A stretch of 52,919 nt of DNA from Oryzicola mucosus (GTDB taxonomy: Bacteria > Pseudomonadota > Alphaproteobacteria > Rhizobiales > Rhizobiaceae). Made by a program: the position numbers and the translations under genes. Positions 1-8,194 of this stretch are shown in pieces (positions within the stretch are counted from its first letter, which is position 1; every line of letters begins with the position of its first letter). A model generated the notes under the pieces. The model had not been told where the DNA came from. It did not search any database and worked only from the letters and a program-made list of their open reading frames with translations. The stretch spans positions 1 to 52,919 of the forward strand of contig NZ_JACVVX010000013.1 in the NCBI RefSeq assembly GCF_014534685.1, written 5' to 3'.

Positions 1-90
1 ACCAACGAAAATTGGATGGAGGCCAACCGCTACATCAACATGGACGACCTCAGAGAGCACAAGAAGCTCGAACTCCGAAAAGCCGCATGA
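1..90 (+). CDS. C-terminal end of an unidentified protein (partial)
   Basis: An open frame runs in from the left edge and ends at a TGA at 88-90, giving the last 29 residues of a protein. The tail is hydrophilic and charged, ending in LELRKAA. I do not recognise the family. It is read on the plus strand, opposite to the next real gene, so it would converge on the M20 hydrolase. It could also be a chance open frame, since only 90 bases are visible. Confidence 0.35.
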   Translation, partial: TNENWMEANRYINMDDLREHKKLELRKAA

Positions 91-453
91 CCAGCACAAT
101 GGCCGCCCCAATTTGCAGAACTTCACGCACACAACCGTCATTTGCTTGCAGTATAAAGGCCTCAGGTACCGCGTCGGTATTCGACCGGGCCGAGCTGTCA
201 CCCAGTTTCCAATCACTGCAGTCATGGCGGTCCGCTCGCGAGTGCTGCCGCATGGCATCTCAAACAAACCTGGGCGCTGGTCATGACTCAACTGATACCA
301 TTGCTGTAGAGACAGCTTAACTCCGATCAGGTCCAGCTTGAGTCCGACCGCCATCGGGATACAGCGCAGGCTGCCGCCGAAGTCCTTTTCGAAGTCAAAA
401 AATCGTGTCCGGCATCGCTTTCAAGGTTTGGTGAGGTCGATTGGCGCCCGCGC
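91..453. other. Intergenic stretch with no supported gene
   Basis: No frame on either strand here has a convincing ribosome binding site or a recognisable protein family. Short open frames of 60-100 codons exist on both strands but look like chance. It separates the C-terminus at the left edge from the converging M20 hydrolase gene. I see no clear terminator hairpin. Confidence 0.5.
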
Positions 454-1623
454 TCAGGTCAACTTCCGCTCGACGATGGCCGCCATAATGGTCGCGGCCG
501 GAACGATGGCGTCGTCGTTGAAGTCATAGGCGTCATTGTGCACCGGGGCGCTGTTCTCGCCATTACCGACGAAGAAATGCGCGCCCGGGCACTGTTCGAG
601 CATGAAGGCGAAATCCTCCGACCCCATGCCAACGGGCTTGTCGGGGTTGACGTTTTCGCGGCCGAAAAGCCCTATCGCCACATCGGCGACGATCTCCACC
701 TCGTCCAAATCATTAAAAAGCGGCGCAAACACCAGGCGAAAGCTGCTGGTTGCAGTGCATCCGGAAGCGTCGGCCATGGCGTTTGCGGTCTGGTCGATCT
801 CTGCCTGTAATTGTGCCAGCACAGCGCGCGAATGCGCGCGGATCGTCCCGGACATGGTGACTGCTGCGGGAATGATATTGTAGCCTCCATCGGCCTGAAA
901 CCTGGTCACGCTCAGGATCGCCGGTTCCAGTGCGGTAATCCGTTGCGCCACGAGTGTGTTGAGCGCGGTGACGATCTGGCAGCCGACCAGGATTGGATTG
1001 GTTCCCAGATGCGGACTGGCCGCATGGGCGCCTTTTCCGGTCACGCTGATATCAAAGAAAACGCCGCCTGCGCTGGAGCGCCCCCGGCAAATTGCCACCT
1101 TGCCGATAGCCATCGCCGGGAGATTGTGCAGGGCATAGATCGTATCGCAGGGAAAACGCTCGAACAGACCATCTTCCAGCATGCCGACGGCGCCGCCCCG
1201 CCCTTCTTCAGCGGGTTGAAAAATCAGGTTCACCACGCCGTCAAAATGCCGGGTCTCGGCCAGATAGCGTGCTACGCCCAGCAGGATTGCGGTATGGCCG
1301 TCATGTCCGCAGGCATGGGATACGCCCTCAACCGTGCTGCGATAGGGCAGTTGGTTCGGTGCCTCCTGAATGGGAAGGCCATCCATGTCGGCCCGCAAGC
1401 CGACGCTGCGAGTTCCGTTGCCGGAACGCAGGACGCCCACGACGCCGGTGCCGCCGACTCCACGGTGGGTTTCGATGCCTAGGCTTTCGAGCGCCGAGGC
1501 TACCAGTTCAGCAGTCACGAATTCCTGCAACCCGAGTTCTGGATGGGCGTGAATCCGATGACGGATCTGCATCAGATCGGCTTTGAAACCGGCAATATGA
1601 TCGGCAATCGTCATCGGTAACAT
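454..1623 (-). CDS. M20-family amidohydrolase (N-acyl amino acid / hippurate hydrolase type)
   Basis: A 389-residue metallo-amidohydrolase of the M20 peptidase family, which hydrolyses N-acyl amino acids or aromatic amides in the cytoplasm. Visible motifs are HPELG at residues 27-31, the metal-binding HACGHDGH at 103-110, the catalytic and metal-ligand PAEEG at 137-141, H166, and a C-terminal GSEDF motif followed by a late histidine near residue 365. Length is normal for the family. The start at 1623 has a weak GGA-containing site. A second in-frame ATG three codons on, at 1614, is possible. It lies 71 bases downstream of the peptide-binding protein gene on the same strand and is probably the last gene of that operon. 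Substrate is inferred from neighbours: an N-acyl or peptidyl cysteine derivative is plausible. Confidence 0.9.
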   Translation of the reverse strand: MLPMTIADHIAGFKADLMQIRHRIHAHPELGLQEFVTAELVASALESLGIETHRGVGGTGVVGVLRSGNGTRSVGLRADMDGLPIQEAPNQLPYRSTVEGVSHACGHDGHTAILLGVARYLAETRHFDGVVNLIFQPAEEGRGGAVGMLEDGLFERFPCDTIYALHNLPAMAIGKVAICRGRSSAGGVFFDISVTGKGAHAASPHLGTNPILVGCQIVTALNTLVAQRITALEPAILSVTRFQADGGYNIIPAAVTMSGTIRAHSRAVLAQLQAEIDQTANAMADASGCTATSSFRLVFAPLFNDLDEVEIVADVAIGLFGRENVNPDKPVGMGSEDFAFMLEQCPGAHFFVGNGENSAPVHNDAYDFNDDAIVPAATIMAAIVERKLT

Positions 1624-1694
1624 CCAGATCCGGCTGGGTCACAGGCAGCGCCGGTCCCGCGATAGGCGAAATCGGCGCTGCTGCTGGTCAGACC

Positions 1695-3287
1695 CTATTC
1701 GTCCACCCAGGCATTGCCCCAGCGGCCGTTACCCATCCATCCCCAAAGGCCATGCAGTTTCTGCGAGGAGCCATCGAAGCCGCTGAGCTCATGCAGCATC
1801 ACCAGCGGCAGGTCCCGCATCAGGATGGGCGTGATCGACCGGTAGATGCGGGCACGCTCTTCCTCGGATGTCGCCTTGGCGCCGTCGGTGAACAGCTGGT
1901 CGACTTCGGGATTGGAATAGCCGGGCGCATTGCCCGATACGCGGCCGATGGCGTCGGTGATAAAGGCTCGAGCGATACCGATAGCGGGATCGCCATAGGA
2001 GCTGAAGTCGTTGAGATAGATGTCGAAATCGCGATCAACGAAGACACGCGGCATGACCACGGCCAGATCCAGCGGCTCAAGCGCCACATCGACACCGATT
2101 TCACGCCAGTTTGCCTTGAGGGCTAGAGCTGCCAGATGCCGCTCGGGAATCGTGCCGCTATAGATGATCTTCACTCCGAATCGCGTGCCGTCCGGACCGG
2201 CTTCGTATCCTGCCTCATCCAGGAGCTGCGCCGCGCGCTGGAGATCGAAGGGATGCGACTGGTCGTAGTTCACGTCAGGATTTGCCGCCCAAACAATTTC
2301 CGTGGGCCAGGGCGCGCGACCCGGTTCTCCGTAACCGGAAAAGGCGTTGTCATGAATGAATTGACGATCCGAGGCACGCAGCAATGCATCGCGCACGCGG
2401 ACATCGCTCATCGGCTCGCGTTCGAGATTGAAGGACATATAGGTCATGTTCGGGGCGAAGCCCGATTTTGTCACCTTCAGGTCCGGATTGTTCTCGATCA
2501 GCTTGGCGTCATTGAGCGGAAAATAGACCATCGGAATGAAGTCGATCTCGCCCGAGATCAGCGCTTGAATGCGCGACGCGGCATTGGGCAGGCTGCGAAT
2601 GATCAAGCCGTCCAGATAGGGCTTGCCCTCCTCCCAATAGGTCTCGTTACGCACCAGAGTGATGTGGCTGCCGCGCTCCCAGCCTACGAAGCGGAACGGG
2701 CCAGTGCCAACGGGCTGCTGATTGGTTGCCAGATTGGTTTTGACATCGGTGCCCTTGAACAGATGGGCGGGCAGGATGGGTGCCGAATAGGTGCAGTTCA
2801 GTGTCTTGAGCAGCGGGGCATAGGGTTCCTTCAGCCTGATGACGGCGGTGTGTTTGTCCGGGGTATCGACGGCCAACAAGTTGGAACCGACTTGCGTCGA
2901 GAAGATTGGACTGAACTTTGAGACGACCTCTTCGAGCGTGTAGCGCACGTCTTCCGAAGTGAACGGCTCGCCATCCTGCCAGGTCGCCTGGCGCAGGTGG
3001 AAGGTATAAGTCAATCCATCACCTGACACTTCCCAGGACTTGGCCAACAGCGGTTGGATGGTCTCCACGCCATTGTCATTGGCTGTTGTCACCAGGCCTT
3101 CATAGATCATGCAGCCGCTCAGTGCGTCGGGCGTAGCGCTGGTCAGGGCCGAATTGAACCCCTGCGGTTCAGCGCCCAGACCGATGATCGCCGTGCCGCC
3201 CAGGCGCGGCGCAGACTGTGCCGAGGCGGGTGCGGTGAGAAGAATTGCTGTGAGCACCGCAGCGGATGTCATAGTGAAGTCACGCAT
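1695..3287 (-). CDS. ABC transporter peptide-binding protein, SBP family 5 (DppA/OppA-like)
   Basis: A 530-residue periplasmic solute-binding protein of the dipeptide/oligopeptide/nickel class, which delivers a peptide-like ligand to a Dpp-type permease. The first about 24 residues form a signal peptide ending in APASA. The start chosen at 3287 has AGGAAG eight bases upstream and overlaps the end of the amidase gene by eight bases, so translation is probably coupled. A longer upstream reading frame lies wholly inside the amidase gene and is rejected. The mature protein begins with the GGTAIIGL motif and has the family hallmark W..G.P.T..DV. It is closely paralogous along its whole length to the binding protein at 15411-17018, but this copy has no permease beside it. 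It probably feeds the same DppBCDF set with a related ligand. Confidence 0.93.
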   Translation of the reverse strand: MRDFTMTSAAVLTAILLTAPASAQSAPRLGGTAIIGLGAEPQGFNSALTSATPDALSGCMIYEGLVTTANDNGVETIQPLLAKSWEVSGDGLTYTFHLRQATWQDGEPFTSEDVRYTLEEVVSKFSPIFSTQVGSNLLAVDTPDKHTAVIRLKEPYAPLLKTLNCTYSAPILPAHLFKGTDVKTNLATNQQPVGTGPFRFVGWERGSHITLVRNETYWEEGKPYLDGLIIRSLPNAASRIQALISGEIDFIPMVYFPLNDAKLIENNPDLKVTKSGFAPNMTYMSFNLEREPMSDVRVRDALLRASDRQFIHDNAFSGYGEPGRAPWPTEIVWAANPDVNYDQSHPFDLQRAAQLLDEAGYEAGPDGTRFGVKIIYSGTIPERHLAALALKANWREIGVDVALEPLDLAVVMPRVFVDRDFDIYLNDFSSYGDPAIGIARAFITDAIGRVSGNAPGYSNPEVDQLFTDGAKATSEEERARIYRSITPILMRDLPLVMLHELSGFDGSSQKLHGLWGWMGNGRWGNAWVDE

Positions 3288-4719
3288 GCTGCGCTTCCTT
3301 TCGCGCCGACAGATAGGCGGTCGGGCGGGTCGTGAAGGGACGGATGTTTTCGAATCTGGCAGAGGCCTGCAGGACGGTGAGCTCATCCATCCTGCGTCCG
3401 ACAATCTGCAAGCCAACCGGTAGGCCGGCCTTGGTGAGGCCTGCGGGGATAGAGGCCGCGGGGCTTCCCGAGAGGTTGAAGGGGTAGGAAAACTCCGCCC
3501 ATTGCAGCCAGTCCCAATTGTGCTGCGGCCAGTCCTGCGGCATGAGGTCGGGAAGCGGGAAGGCAGTGACGGAGACAGCGGGCGTGAGCAGCAGGTCGTA
3601 ATCCTCGAACCAGCGATGGATCTCAGTGACGTATTCGTATTTGCGCGCCTTGCCCGCCATATACTGGCTCATGGTGATGCCGATGCCGTCCTTGATGCAG
3701 GCGACAAGTCCGGGGTCCATCTGGCTTTCCCATTTCGCGAGGTTCGGCTCGGCACGGGTCATGTGCGCGGCCCAAAGCAAGCGCTCGATATCGGGCCCCT
3801 TCGGACCCCAGTCGGGCGTGACCATTTGCAGTTCGCAGTCAAGCTCTTTGGCAAGGTCCTGCGCTGCCGCCATGCTGATCTCGGCCACCTCCGGGTCGAC
3901 GCGGGCATGGCCCAGGTCCGCGCTATAGGCGATACGGCGGATGGAGGGGCGCTCTCCGAGTCGCTCGTAGTAGCTGTATTGGGGTTTTGGCAGCGTGGTG
4001 AAGTCGGCGGGATGGTCGCCGGCCATGACGTCGAGCATAAGGGCCGCATCGGCGACGCTGCGGGTCATCGGGCCGACGGTCGCGGTCAGATCGCTCAACG
4101 CAACCGGGGAAATCGGTACCCGGCCATAGGTCGGCTTCAGGCCGTATATGCCGCAGAAATGCGCCGGCATGCGGATTGAACCGGCCCCGTCGCCGCCCTG
4201 ATGCAGGGGGCCGTAGCCGGCAGCGGCCGCTGCTCCGGCCCCGGCGGAGGACGCGCCGGCATTCATTTCGAGTTGCCAGGGATTGTGGGTTTTCCCGGTC
4301 TGCGGGCACCAGGACACCCCGGACCACCCGTATTCGGACGTCGTCGTCTTGCCAAGGACCACGGTGCCGGAGTTGACCAGCCGCTGCGCGACAGGCGCAT
4401 CGCGCGTCACTTTCGCTCCGGCAGTCGTGTTGGATCCGCTGCGCGGGGGCATCCCTCGCATGGCAACGGTGTCCTTGATCGTGACGGGCACGCCCAGCAG
4501 CGGCTTGTCGACGTCCCCGGTTCCCCACAGGACTTCGGCATTGCGCGCATCCGCCAGCGCCCGCTCCGGGGCGAACTGGGCGAATGCGTTCAGTGCCGGA
4601 TTGGTCTCCTCGATATGATTGAGAATTGCCTTCGTCACCTCGACGGGCGAAATCTTGCGATTGCGATAGGCAATCAACAGGTCGACGGCTGAGGTGTAAA
4701 GCAGGTCTTGGTCTTTCAT
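3280..4719 (-). CDS. Amidase signature family enzyme
   Basis: A 479-residue amidase-signature hydrolase that cleaves carboxamides or amide-linked conjugates in the cytoplasm. The Ser-cisSer-Lys triad is visible: Lys82 in VPVTIKD, the cis-serine in GASSAG near residue 158, and the nucleophile Ser181 in GDGAGSIRMPA. The glycine-rich signature differs slightly from the usual GGSSGG. The start at 4719 gives the typical N-terminus; a frame 24 codons longer exists but adds a non-homologous arginine-rich leader. A purine-rich GAAGAAGG lies about 11 bases upstream. It is the first gene of an amidase - binding protein - M20 hydrolase operon. This suggests that the imported compound carries an amide that both hydrolases process in turn. 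The substrate cannot be read from the sequence. Confidence 0.92.
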   Translation of the reverse strand: MKDQDLLYTSAVDLLIAYRNRKISPVEVTKAILNHIEETNPALNAFAQFAPERALADARNAEVLWGTGDVDKPLLGVPVTIKDTVAMRGMPPRSGSNTTAGAKVTRDAPVAQRLVNSGTVVLGKTTTSEYGWSGVSWCPQTGKTHNPWQLEMNAGASSAGAGAAAAAGYGPLHQGGDGAGSIRMPAHFCGIYGLKPTYGRVPISPVALSDLTATVGPMTRSVADAALMLDVMAGDHPADFTTLPKPQYSYYERLGERPSIRRIAYSADLGHARVDPEVAEISMAAAQDLAKELDCELQMVTPDWGPKGPDIERLLWAAHMTRAEPNLAKWESQMDPGLVACIKDGIGITMSQYMAGKARKYEYVTEIHRWFEDYDLLLTPAVSVTAFPLPDLMPQDWPQHNWDWLQWAEFSYPFNLSGSPAASIPAGLTKAGLPVGLQIVGRRMDELTVLQASARFENIRPFTTRPTAYLSARKEAQHA

Positions 4720-4940
4720 TATTCGGTCGGCCTTCTTCTCGCCGCGCGGAGACATCCGGAGCGGGGCCGGATAGGCGGCTGCAATAACCACTACTTCAAG
4801 GGTGATGGATCGCTGGTGGACATGCCGATCAGCTCGCTGGGAAGCCGGACCTCGCTCACCCTCCGTTCCATTCCTCCGTCAAGCTAGCACCCGATTTTCG
4901 GGGCAAACAATCAAGAATATTTCGGGTCGAACTTAAGCAG

Positions 4941-4956
4941 GGCTGATGTATCAGCC
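4941..4956. promoter_or_regulatory. Palindromic operator candidate between lysR and the amidase operon
   Basis: The sequence GGCTGATGTATCAGCC has 7-base arms (GGCTGAT / ATCAGCC) around a 2-base centre. It sits in the 316-base gap between the LysR gene ending at 5036 and the amidase start at 4719, about 220 bases upstream of the latter. No T-run follows on the minus strand, so an operator is more likely than a terminator. The neighbouring LysR protein is the obvious candidate to bind it, but that is inference. I see no gene in the rest of 4720-5035. Confidence 0.45.
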
Positions 4957-5035
4957 GGCAAGCCACTATTTGCAGCAATGGGCCGCGCATGCATCGCGTG
5001 TGGAGGAGGTAAAAGCAATGCCGTGAGCAACCTGC

Positions 5036-5878
5036 CTAGACGACACGCAGGGTCTCGAAGACCTTTTCAGTCACGGTGCCCTTGTCACGCGGCCGCATGA
5101 ACAGCTTGAAGGCAACGTCCGGCATGAGGGGCATATCTTCGGCCGAGCCCAATACCCGCATGTCCTCGGCGACCTGGTTGAGGCTTCTGGCCGTTACGCC
5201 AAGACCGGCCCTTACGGCGGCTCGTACAGCCCCCAGATTCAGTCCTAGATAGGCGATGAACCACTTCTTGCCGGCCCCTTCCAGAGCCTCGATGGCCAAT
5301 GACCGGAAGAGGCTCGGTTCGTCGGGCAGCACGAGGGGCAGGGGACGTGAGGGGTCAAAGGCGAAGCCGTCGGCACAGATCCAGACAGTCGGCGTAACCC
5401 GCAGGGTTTCGCTGATGAAGCTGTCGTCGGAGCGGGTGGTGATGGCGAGGTCTAGGTTTCCCTGGGCCAAGGCGTCCATCAGGAATGGGCTGCGCTCAGA
5501 ATGTACTTCGAGCAGAATGTTCGGATGCGCCTTGGCCACCTTCTGCAGCAGCAGCGACAGGAACGTCTCCGTTACGTCGTAGCAAGCGCCGACGCGCAGC
5601 ACGGTGAACTTTCCCCCGGCCACCGCCGTCGACATCAATTCGTCGTTCAGCTCGACAATGCGGCGTGCATAATCCCTGACCTTGACGCCGTTCTCCGTCA
5701 GGACCTTGGTCCGGCCCTTCTTCTTGAACAGGTCATATCCCAGCAGTTCCTGGAGCCGCTGCATCTGCTGGCTCACAGCGGACTGGGTCCGGGAAACATG
5801 GTCGGCCGCAGCGGCGAAGGACTCCTTGTCCGCAATGGCGACGAAGGTTCTGAGAATGCTCAAATCCAGGTTTCGCAT
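5036..5878 (-). CDS. LysR-family transcriptional regulator
   Basis: A 280-residue LysR-type regulator. Residues 1-60 form the winged helix-turn-helix, with the family pattern F..AA..V.RTQSAVSQQMQRLQ and the wing LF.K.GR. The remainder is a periplasmic-binding-protein-like effector domain, somewhat short for the family. AGGAAAG lies six bases before the start. It lies just upstream of the amidase operon in the same orientation, downstream of the deacylase gene, with a 16-base palindrome in the following gap. It probably senses an intermediate of the surrounding catabolic island and controls the amidase operon. The effector is unknown. Confidence 0.9.
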   Translation of the reverse strand: MRNLDLSILRTFVAIADKESFAAAADHVSRTQSAVSQQMQRLQELLGYDLFKKKGRTKVLTENGVKVRDYARRIVELNDELMSTAVAGGKFTVLRVGACYDVTETFLSLLLQKVAKAHPNILLEVHSERSPFLMDALAQGNLDLAITTRSDDSFISETLRVTPTVWICADGFAFDPSRPLPLVLPDEPSLFRSLAIEALEGAGKKWFIAYLGLNLGAVRAAVRAGLGVTARSLNQVAEDMRVLGSAEDMPLMPDVAFKLFMRPRDKGTVTEKVFETLRVV

Positions 5879-5994
5879 GGTCTTTCCTGCAGCGGGCTGC
5901 CTCGATTACATTAGATAAGCTAAAGCAATCGGCAGGCGAAGCAAAGACGCTTCTTGCGTGATCATGCGAAACCTGACGGCCCTGAGCAGCAGCG

Positions 5995-7023
5995 TCAGGG
6001 GATGTCCTGCCATTCAAGGGCAAGGAAGGCGAGCCGGTCACCCTCATGGACCACCGGGTCGCGGCGCGACATGATGACGATCGAGTCGCGGGCGGCACGG
6101 ACAACATCCCTGTCCTCGAAGAAGTTCACGATGCGACCGAGCGGCTGGCCGGCCTTGACCAGCGCGCCGGCAGGCGCACAATCGATGAGCATTCCCGCCG
6201 CATCAGCATAGGCGAAGGTACGCTTGGTGACGATCTTTCGCCCTGTCCTGCTCTCTGTGTCCTGTTGTGCTCCGATCATGCCAAGGTGGGCCATGACGGC
6301 CCGCGTTCCGGACAGGCCCGTCGTGATCGGGCCTTCCTGGAAGTCGCCGCCCGATCCGATCTCGGCCATGAAGGCGATAATGCCCTCCGCCGCACAGGCC
6401 GCATCGATGCCGCCATTCACCCCGCCGGCGATTTCGCCGGTGGCGGTGGCGAGGTCTACGCGACAATTCAGCTGTGTCCCGAACGACAGCGCCATGGCTT
6501 CGGTGCGACGGCCGAAATCAGGCGACATGCCGGCATGCGCCTTGAATACCGTATAGGGCTCGGCGGCATAGGCCGTGCCCACAGTATGAAAACTGATCAG
6601 GTGCGTGGCGTAGCGGCGCACCGCCTCGAATAGGATATGGGCGACACGTTGCGAATAGGTGCCGTCTGCCCGGCCCGGAAACTGCTGATCGAGATCGAGC
6701 CAGTCCAGGTTGTTGATCTTGCTGCGCCAGTTCACCGATGCAGGGTTGCTGAGGGGCGTGCACACCACCGCTCCCTGTAGCGTCTCCGTGTCCAGCGATG
6801 CGATGAGACGTCGCATGACCATGAAGGCGTTGACCTCGTCGCCATGCACCGCGCCGTTGAGCCACAGCGTCGGGCCGGGCGCGCGGCCGTTAGCGATGCA
6901 AACCGGCATCGTCAGGTCCGAGCCGCTCGAAAGCCGGCCCACCCTTAGCTCCCCGTTGGCGACCTGGCCCGGCGCGGCGGTCGCCGAGCCAACAGAAATA
7001 AATTCGTCTCTGCTGGTCATCAT
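5995..7023 (-). CDS. Succinylglutamate desuccinylase / aspartoacylase family deacylase
   Basis: A 342-residue zinc hydrolase of the AstE/AspA family, which removes acyl groups from N-acyl amino acids. Zinc ligands and catalytic residues are visible: NGAVHGDE at 56-63 (His60, Glu63), His146 in SFHTVG, and the general base Glu221 in AEIGSGG. The usual DLNR.FPG substrate motif appears here as LDQQFPG. Its start overlaps the end of the PLP enzyme gene by four bases, so the two are translationally coupled; AGGGG lies just upstream. A second ATG directly follows the first. Known members of this superfamily (aminoacylase 3) deacetylate mercapturic acids, which makes coupling to a C-S lyase suggestive. 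The actual acyl substrate is inference. Confidence 0.88.
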   Translation of the reverse strand: MMTSRDEFISVGSATAAPGQVANGELRVGRLSSGSDLTMPVCIANGRAPGPTLWLNGAVHGDEVNAFMVMRRLIASLDTETLQGAVVCTPLSNPASVNWRSKINNLDWLDLDQQFPGRADGTYSQRVAHILFEAVRRYATHLISFHTVGTAYAAEPYTVFKAHAGMSPDFGRRTEAMALSFGTQLNCRVDLATATGEIAGGVNGGIDAACAAEGIIAFMAEIGSGGDFQEGPITTGLSGTRAVMAHLGMIGAQQDTESRTGRKIVTKRTFAYADAAGMLIDCAPAGALVKAGQPLGRIVNFFEDRDVVRAARDSIVIMSRRDPVVHEGDRLAFLALEWQDIP

Positions 7024-8189
7024 CTTACCCCTGCGCTTGTGGCAACCGTGGCGAAAGCCTGCTCGATATCGGCTGCAAGATCTTCCGGATCCTCAAGGCC
7101 GACATGCAGGCGCACCATCGGCCCGACGGGCTGCTGTGGTGGATAGAGCCGCTCGCCATAGGGGGAAATCGGCATGGCCAGGCTTTCGAAGCCACCCCAT
7201 GAACTGCCGACGGCAAAGAGCTGAAGCGCATCGATAAAGCACACGCTTTCAAACCCAGAGCGGAACTCAACCGAAAACAGTCCCGCCGCGCCGGAAAAAT
7301 CGCGCACGAACAAATCGTGGCGCGGATGATCAGGCAGTCCGGGGTGCAACACGCGTACAACCTCGGGACGCGCAACAAGCTGGGCCGCAACAGCCAGCCC
7401 GGCGTGGTGGTGACGGTCATAACGAAGGCCGAGCGTCCGCATGCCGCGCAACGTGTTGTAACTCTCGTCGGGCGCCAGCGTCTGCCCTGTCATGTTCACA
7501 TGCGTGCGTAGCACAGCATGCGCATCACCCTTTGCAATGGCGGCGCCCATCATTACGTCGGCATGGCCGCCGAGATATTTCGTGCCGGCAATGATGGAAA
7601 CGTGGCAGCCCAGTTCGAGAGGGCGATAGAGCCAGCCGGAGCCATAGGTATTGTCGATGATGACCGTCACTTCGCGACCGCTCACCTGTGCGGTCAGCAT
7701 AGGGACGTCGAGCAGGTCGAATGTTTGCGAGCCCGGCGATTCAAGGAACAGGACGCGCGTGTTGGGCTTGAGATAGCGCGACAGGTCCTGGGCGTCGGCG
7801 GGGAAATAGTCCACCGATACGCCCATGCGGGACATCAGAACGTCGAACAGCTTTCGGGTGGGAGAGAAGACAGTGTCCACCACCAATGCATGGTCGCCTG
7901 CCGACAGGAAGGCGCTGATCGTGCCAGCAAGAGCGGCGACGCCGGTGGGGAACAGATAGGCGGCGTCGCCTCCCTCGATACCGGCAAGGGCCGTCTGAAG
8001 CGCGTGCGCGGGTGTGGTTCCGCGCCGGCCATACGACAGCAGCGTTTCGTCGGTCTCGCGCCGCCGCTTGATGTCATCGTAAGAGGCCACCGTATCGTGC
8101 AGGATGGTCGAGGCCCTGATCACCGGGGGATTGGCCGGACCGGGACGCGCTGCGGCACCATAGTGCAAAAGCTTGGTTTCTCTCTTCAT
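7020..8189 (-). CDS. Cys/Met-metabolism PLP enzyme, cystathionine beta-lyase-like
   Basis: A 389-residue fold-type I pyridoxal phosphate enzyme of the trans-sulfuration family, acting on C-S bonds of cysteine-type substrates. The PLP-binding lysine is Lys204 in AGTKYLGGH, with Asp179 in IIDNTYG and the aromatic SYGRRGTP loop near residues 52-60, all characteristic of cystathionine beta/gamma-lyases. The GTG at 8198 overlaps the rhodanese stop codon, but the ATG at 8189 is preferred because GGAG lies about nine bases upstream of it. It sits between a rhodanese and a deacylase in a tightly packed operon. A beta-lyase role on S-substituted cysteines, giving a thiol, pyruvate and ammonia, fits best. 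The gene could also encode a true cystathionine lyase. Confidence 0.9.
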   Translation of the reverse strand: MKRETKLLHYGAAARPGPANPPVIRASTILHDTVASYDDIKRRRETDETLLSYGRRGTTPAHALQTALAGIEGGDAAYLFPTGVAALAGTISAFLSAGDHALVVDTVFSPTRKLFDVLMSRMGVSVDYFPADAQDLSRYLKPNTRVLFLESPGSQTFDLLDVPMLTAQVSGREVTVIIDNTYGSGWLYRPLELGCHVSIIAGTKYLGGHADVMMGAAIAKGDAHAVLRTHVNMTGQTLAPDESYNTLRGMRTLGLRYDRHHHAGLAVAAQLVARPEVVRVLHPGLPDHPRHDLFVRDFSGAAGLFSVEFRSGFESVCFIDALQLFAVGSSWGGFESLAMPISPYGERLYPPQQPVGPMVRLHVGLEDPEDLAADIEQAFATVATSAGVR

Positions 8190-8194
8190 CCTGA

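Noticed and set aside
4941-4956. Palindrome as a rho-independent terminator of the lysR gene
   Set aside because: No T-run follows on the minus strand and it is nearly 80 bases past the stop codon.
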